Assembly: GCA_012513855.1 (NCBI GenBank)
Contig: JAAZBK010000315.1
Span: forward strand, 1 to 32,183
DNA length: 32,183 bases
Origin: Acidimicrobiales bacterium
GTDB lineage: Bacteria > Actinomycetota > Acidimicrobiia > Acidimicrobiales > Iamiaceae
Direction of reading: 5' to 3'
How positions within the stretch are numbered: position 1 is the stretch's first letter; each line of letters opens with the position of its first letter. A model generated the notes under the pieces. It was not told the DNA's origin and did not search any database. It was given only the letters and a program-made list of their open reading frames with translations. Shown here one piece after another: positions 31,872 to 32,183 of this stretch. The translations under genes were made by a program, and so were the position numbers.

Positions 31872-32183
31872 TCAGTACGGCCAGGTCTCGGGATCGTGCC
31901 CCAAGAACCTGGTGAGACGGCCCAGTCGGGCGACGATCAACGCCTTGATGACCACGTTGCGGGCGAACCAAGGGAGCTGCGCGGCCTGCCGCAGGGCGTT
32001 GCGAGCCCGGTCTGCCGGCGACAGCGACTCGCGGCGGTAGTGGGTCATCGACTCCGACCGGCCCAGGTAGCGGAAGTCGCCACCGGTGAACAGCGACGCG
32101 GCCAGCGCGGCGGTGACCCCCACCGACGAGAAGGAGTCGTGGATCAGGAGGTCTCCGCCCGGCTTCACCTTGGCCCCCCACCG
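31872..32183 (-). CDS. SAM-dependent methyltransferase, C-terminal part (5' end beyond window)
   Basis: About 103 codons are visible and the frame is open to the right edge, so the start lies outside. [20 protein letters not shown] followed by [16 protein letters not shown] matches the C-terminal half of class I methyltransferases of the CmcI/macrocin type, in which the LLIHDSFS strand sits near the active site. The SAM-binding glycine loop would be upstream. It is the first visible gene of the leftward operon, seven bases before the GT2 start. It may methylate a sugar or lipid-linked glycan, which is inference from context. Confidence 0.75.
   Translation of the reverse strand, partial: RWGAKVKPGGDLLIHDSFSSVGVTAALAASLFTGGDFRYLGRSESMTHYRRESLSPADRARNALRQAAQLPWFARNVVIKALIVARLGRLTRFLGHDPETWPY

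Noticed and set aside
1-32183. CRISPR arrays, insertion sequences, phage or toxin-antitoxin modules
   Set aside because: No regularly spaced repeats, transposase motifs, terminal repeats or target duplications were seen on either strand.

Overview
The window is about 32 kb of very GC-rich DNA (estimated near 70%, not computed). It reads as a chromosomal segment of a high-GC actinobacterium. Starts are often GTG, genes overlap by 1-4 bases, and two genes carry TANNNT boxes 6 nt before a GTG, as in leaderless actinobacterial transcripts. The mix of oligopeptide importer, AMP-ligase, OafA-like acyltransferases and many GT-C membrane proteins would suit an Acidimicrobiia-type lineage, but that placement is inference. 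I saw no rRNA, tRNA, CRISPR array, transposase or phage gene.

Layout. 1-1774: the end of a glycerophosphodiester phosphodiesterase gene meets an opposing GlcD-type FAD oxidase, with stop codons interlocked in a CTAG. 1775-2519: 745 bases without a convincing gene but with many inverted repeats. 2520-12653: a peptide ABC importer with three paralogous lipoprotein receptors in tandem, one permease pair, two ATPases and a TetR-like regulator. A strong intercistronic hairpin separates receptors from permeases. 12712-16378: cyclophilin, acyl-CoA synthetase, AlkA-type DNA glycosylase and two 82-residue small proteins.

16435-32183 is a cell-envelope glycosylation region. It holds six multi-spanning GT-C-like modules, two family 2 glycosyltransferases (one resembling polyprenyl-phosphate mannose synthase), two acyltransferase-3 domains, a UDP-galactopyranose-mutase-like flavoprotein and the end of a SAM methyltransferase. 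The likely logic is that polyprenyl-phosphate sugars made on the inner face are used by the GT-C proteins on the outer face, with acyl and perhaps methyl decoration.

The most unusual item is a 968-residue fusion of an OafA/YrhL-type acyltransferase with a GT-C-like membrane module. That module has a stand-alone paralogue about 3.1 kb away on the other strand. They share an ordered, similarly spaced motif set (WYP..D, DPPLVG, HPGP, WNPY, SF..Q.H..YA, PP.IDQ....PGN), suggesting a distinct membrane glycosyltransferase-like family. The other main leads are the three-receptor importer, possible CTG starts inside stop codons, a structured element upstream of the importer, and a cluster of DnaA-box-like sites.
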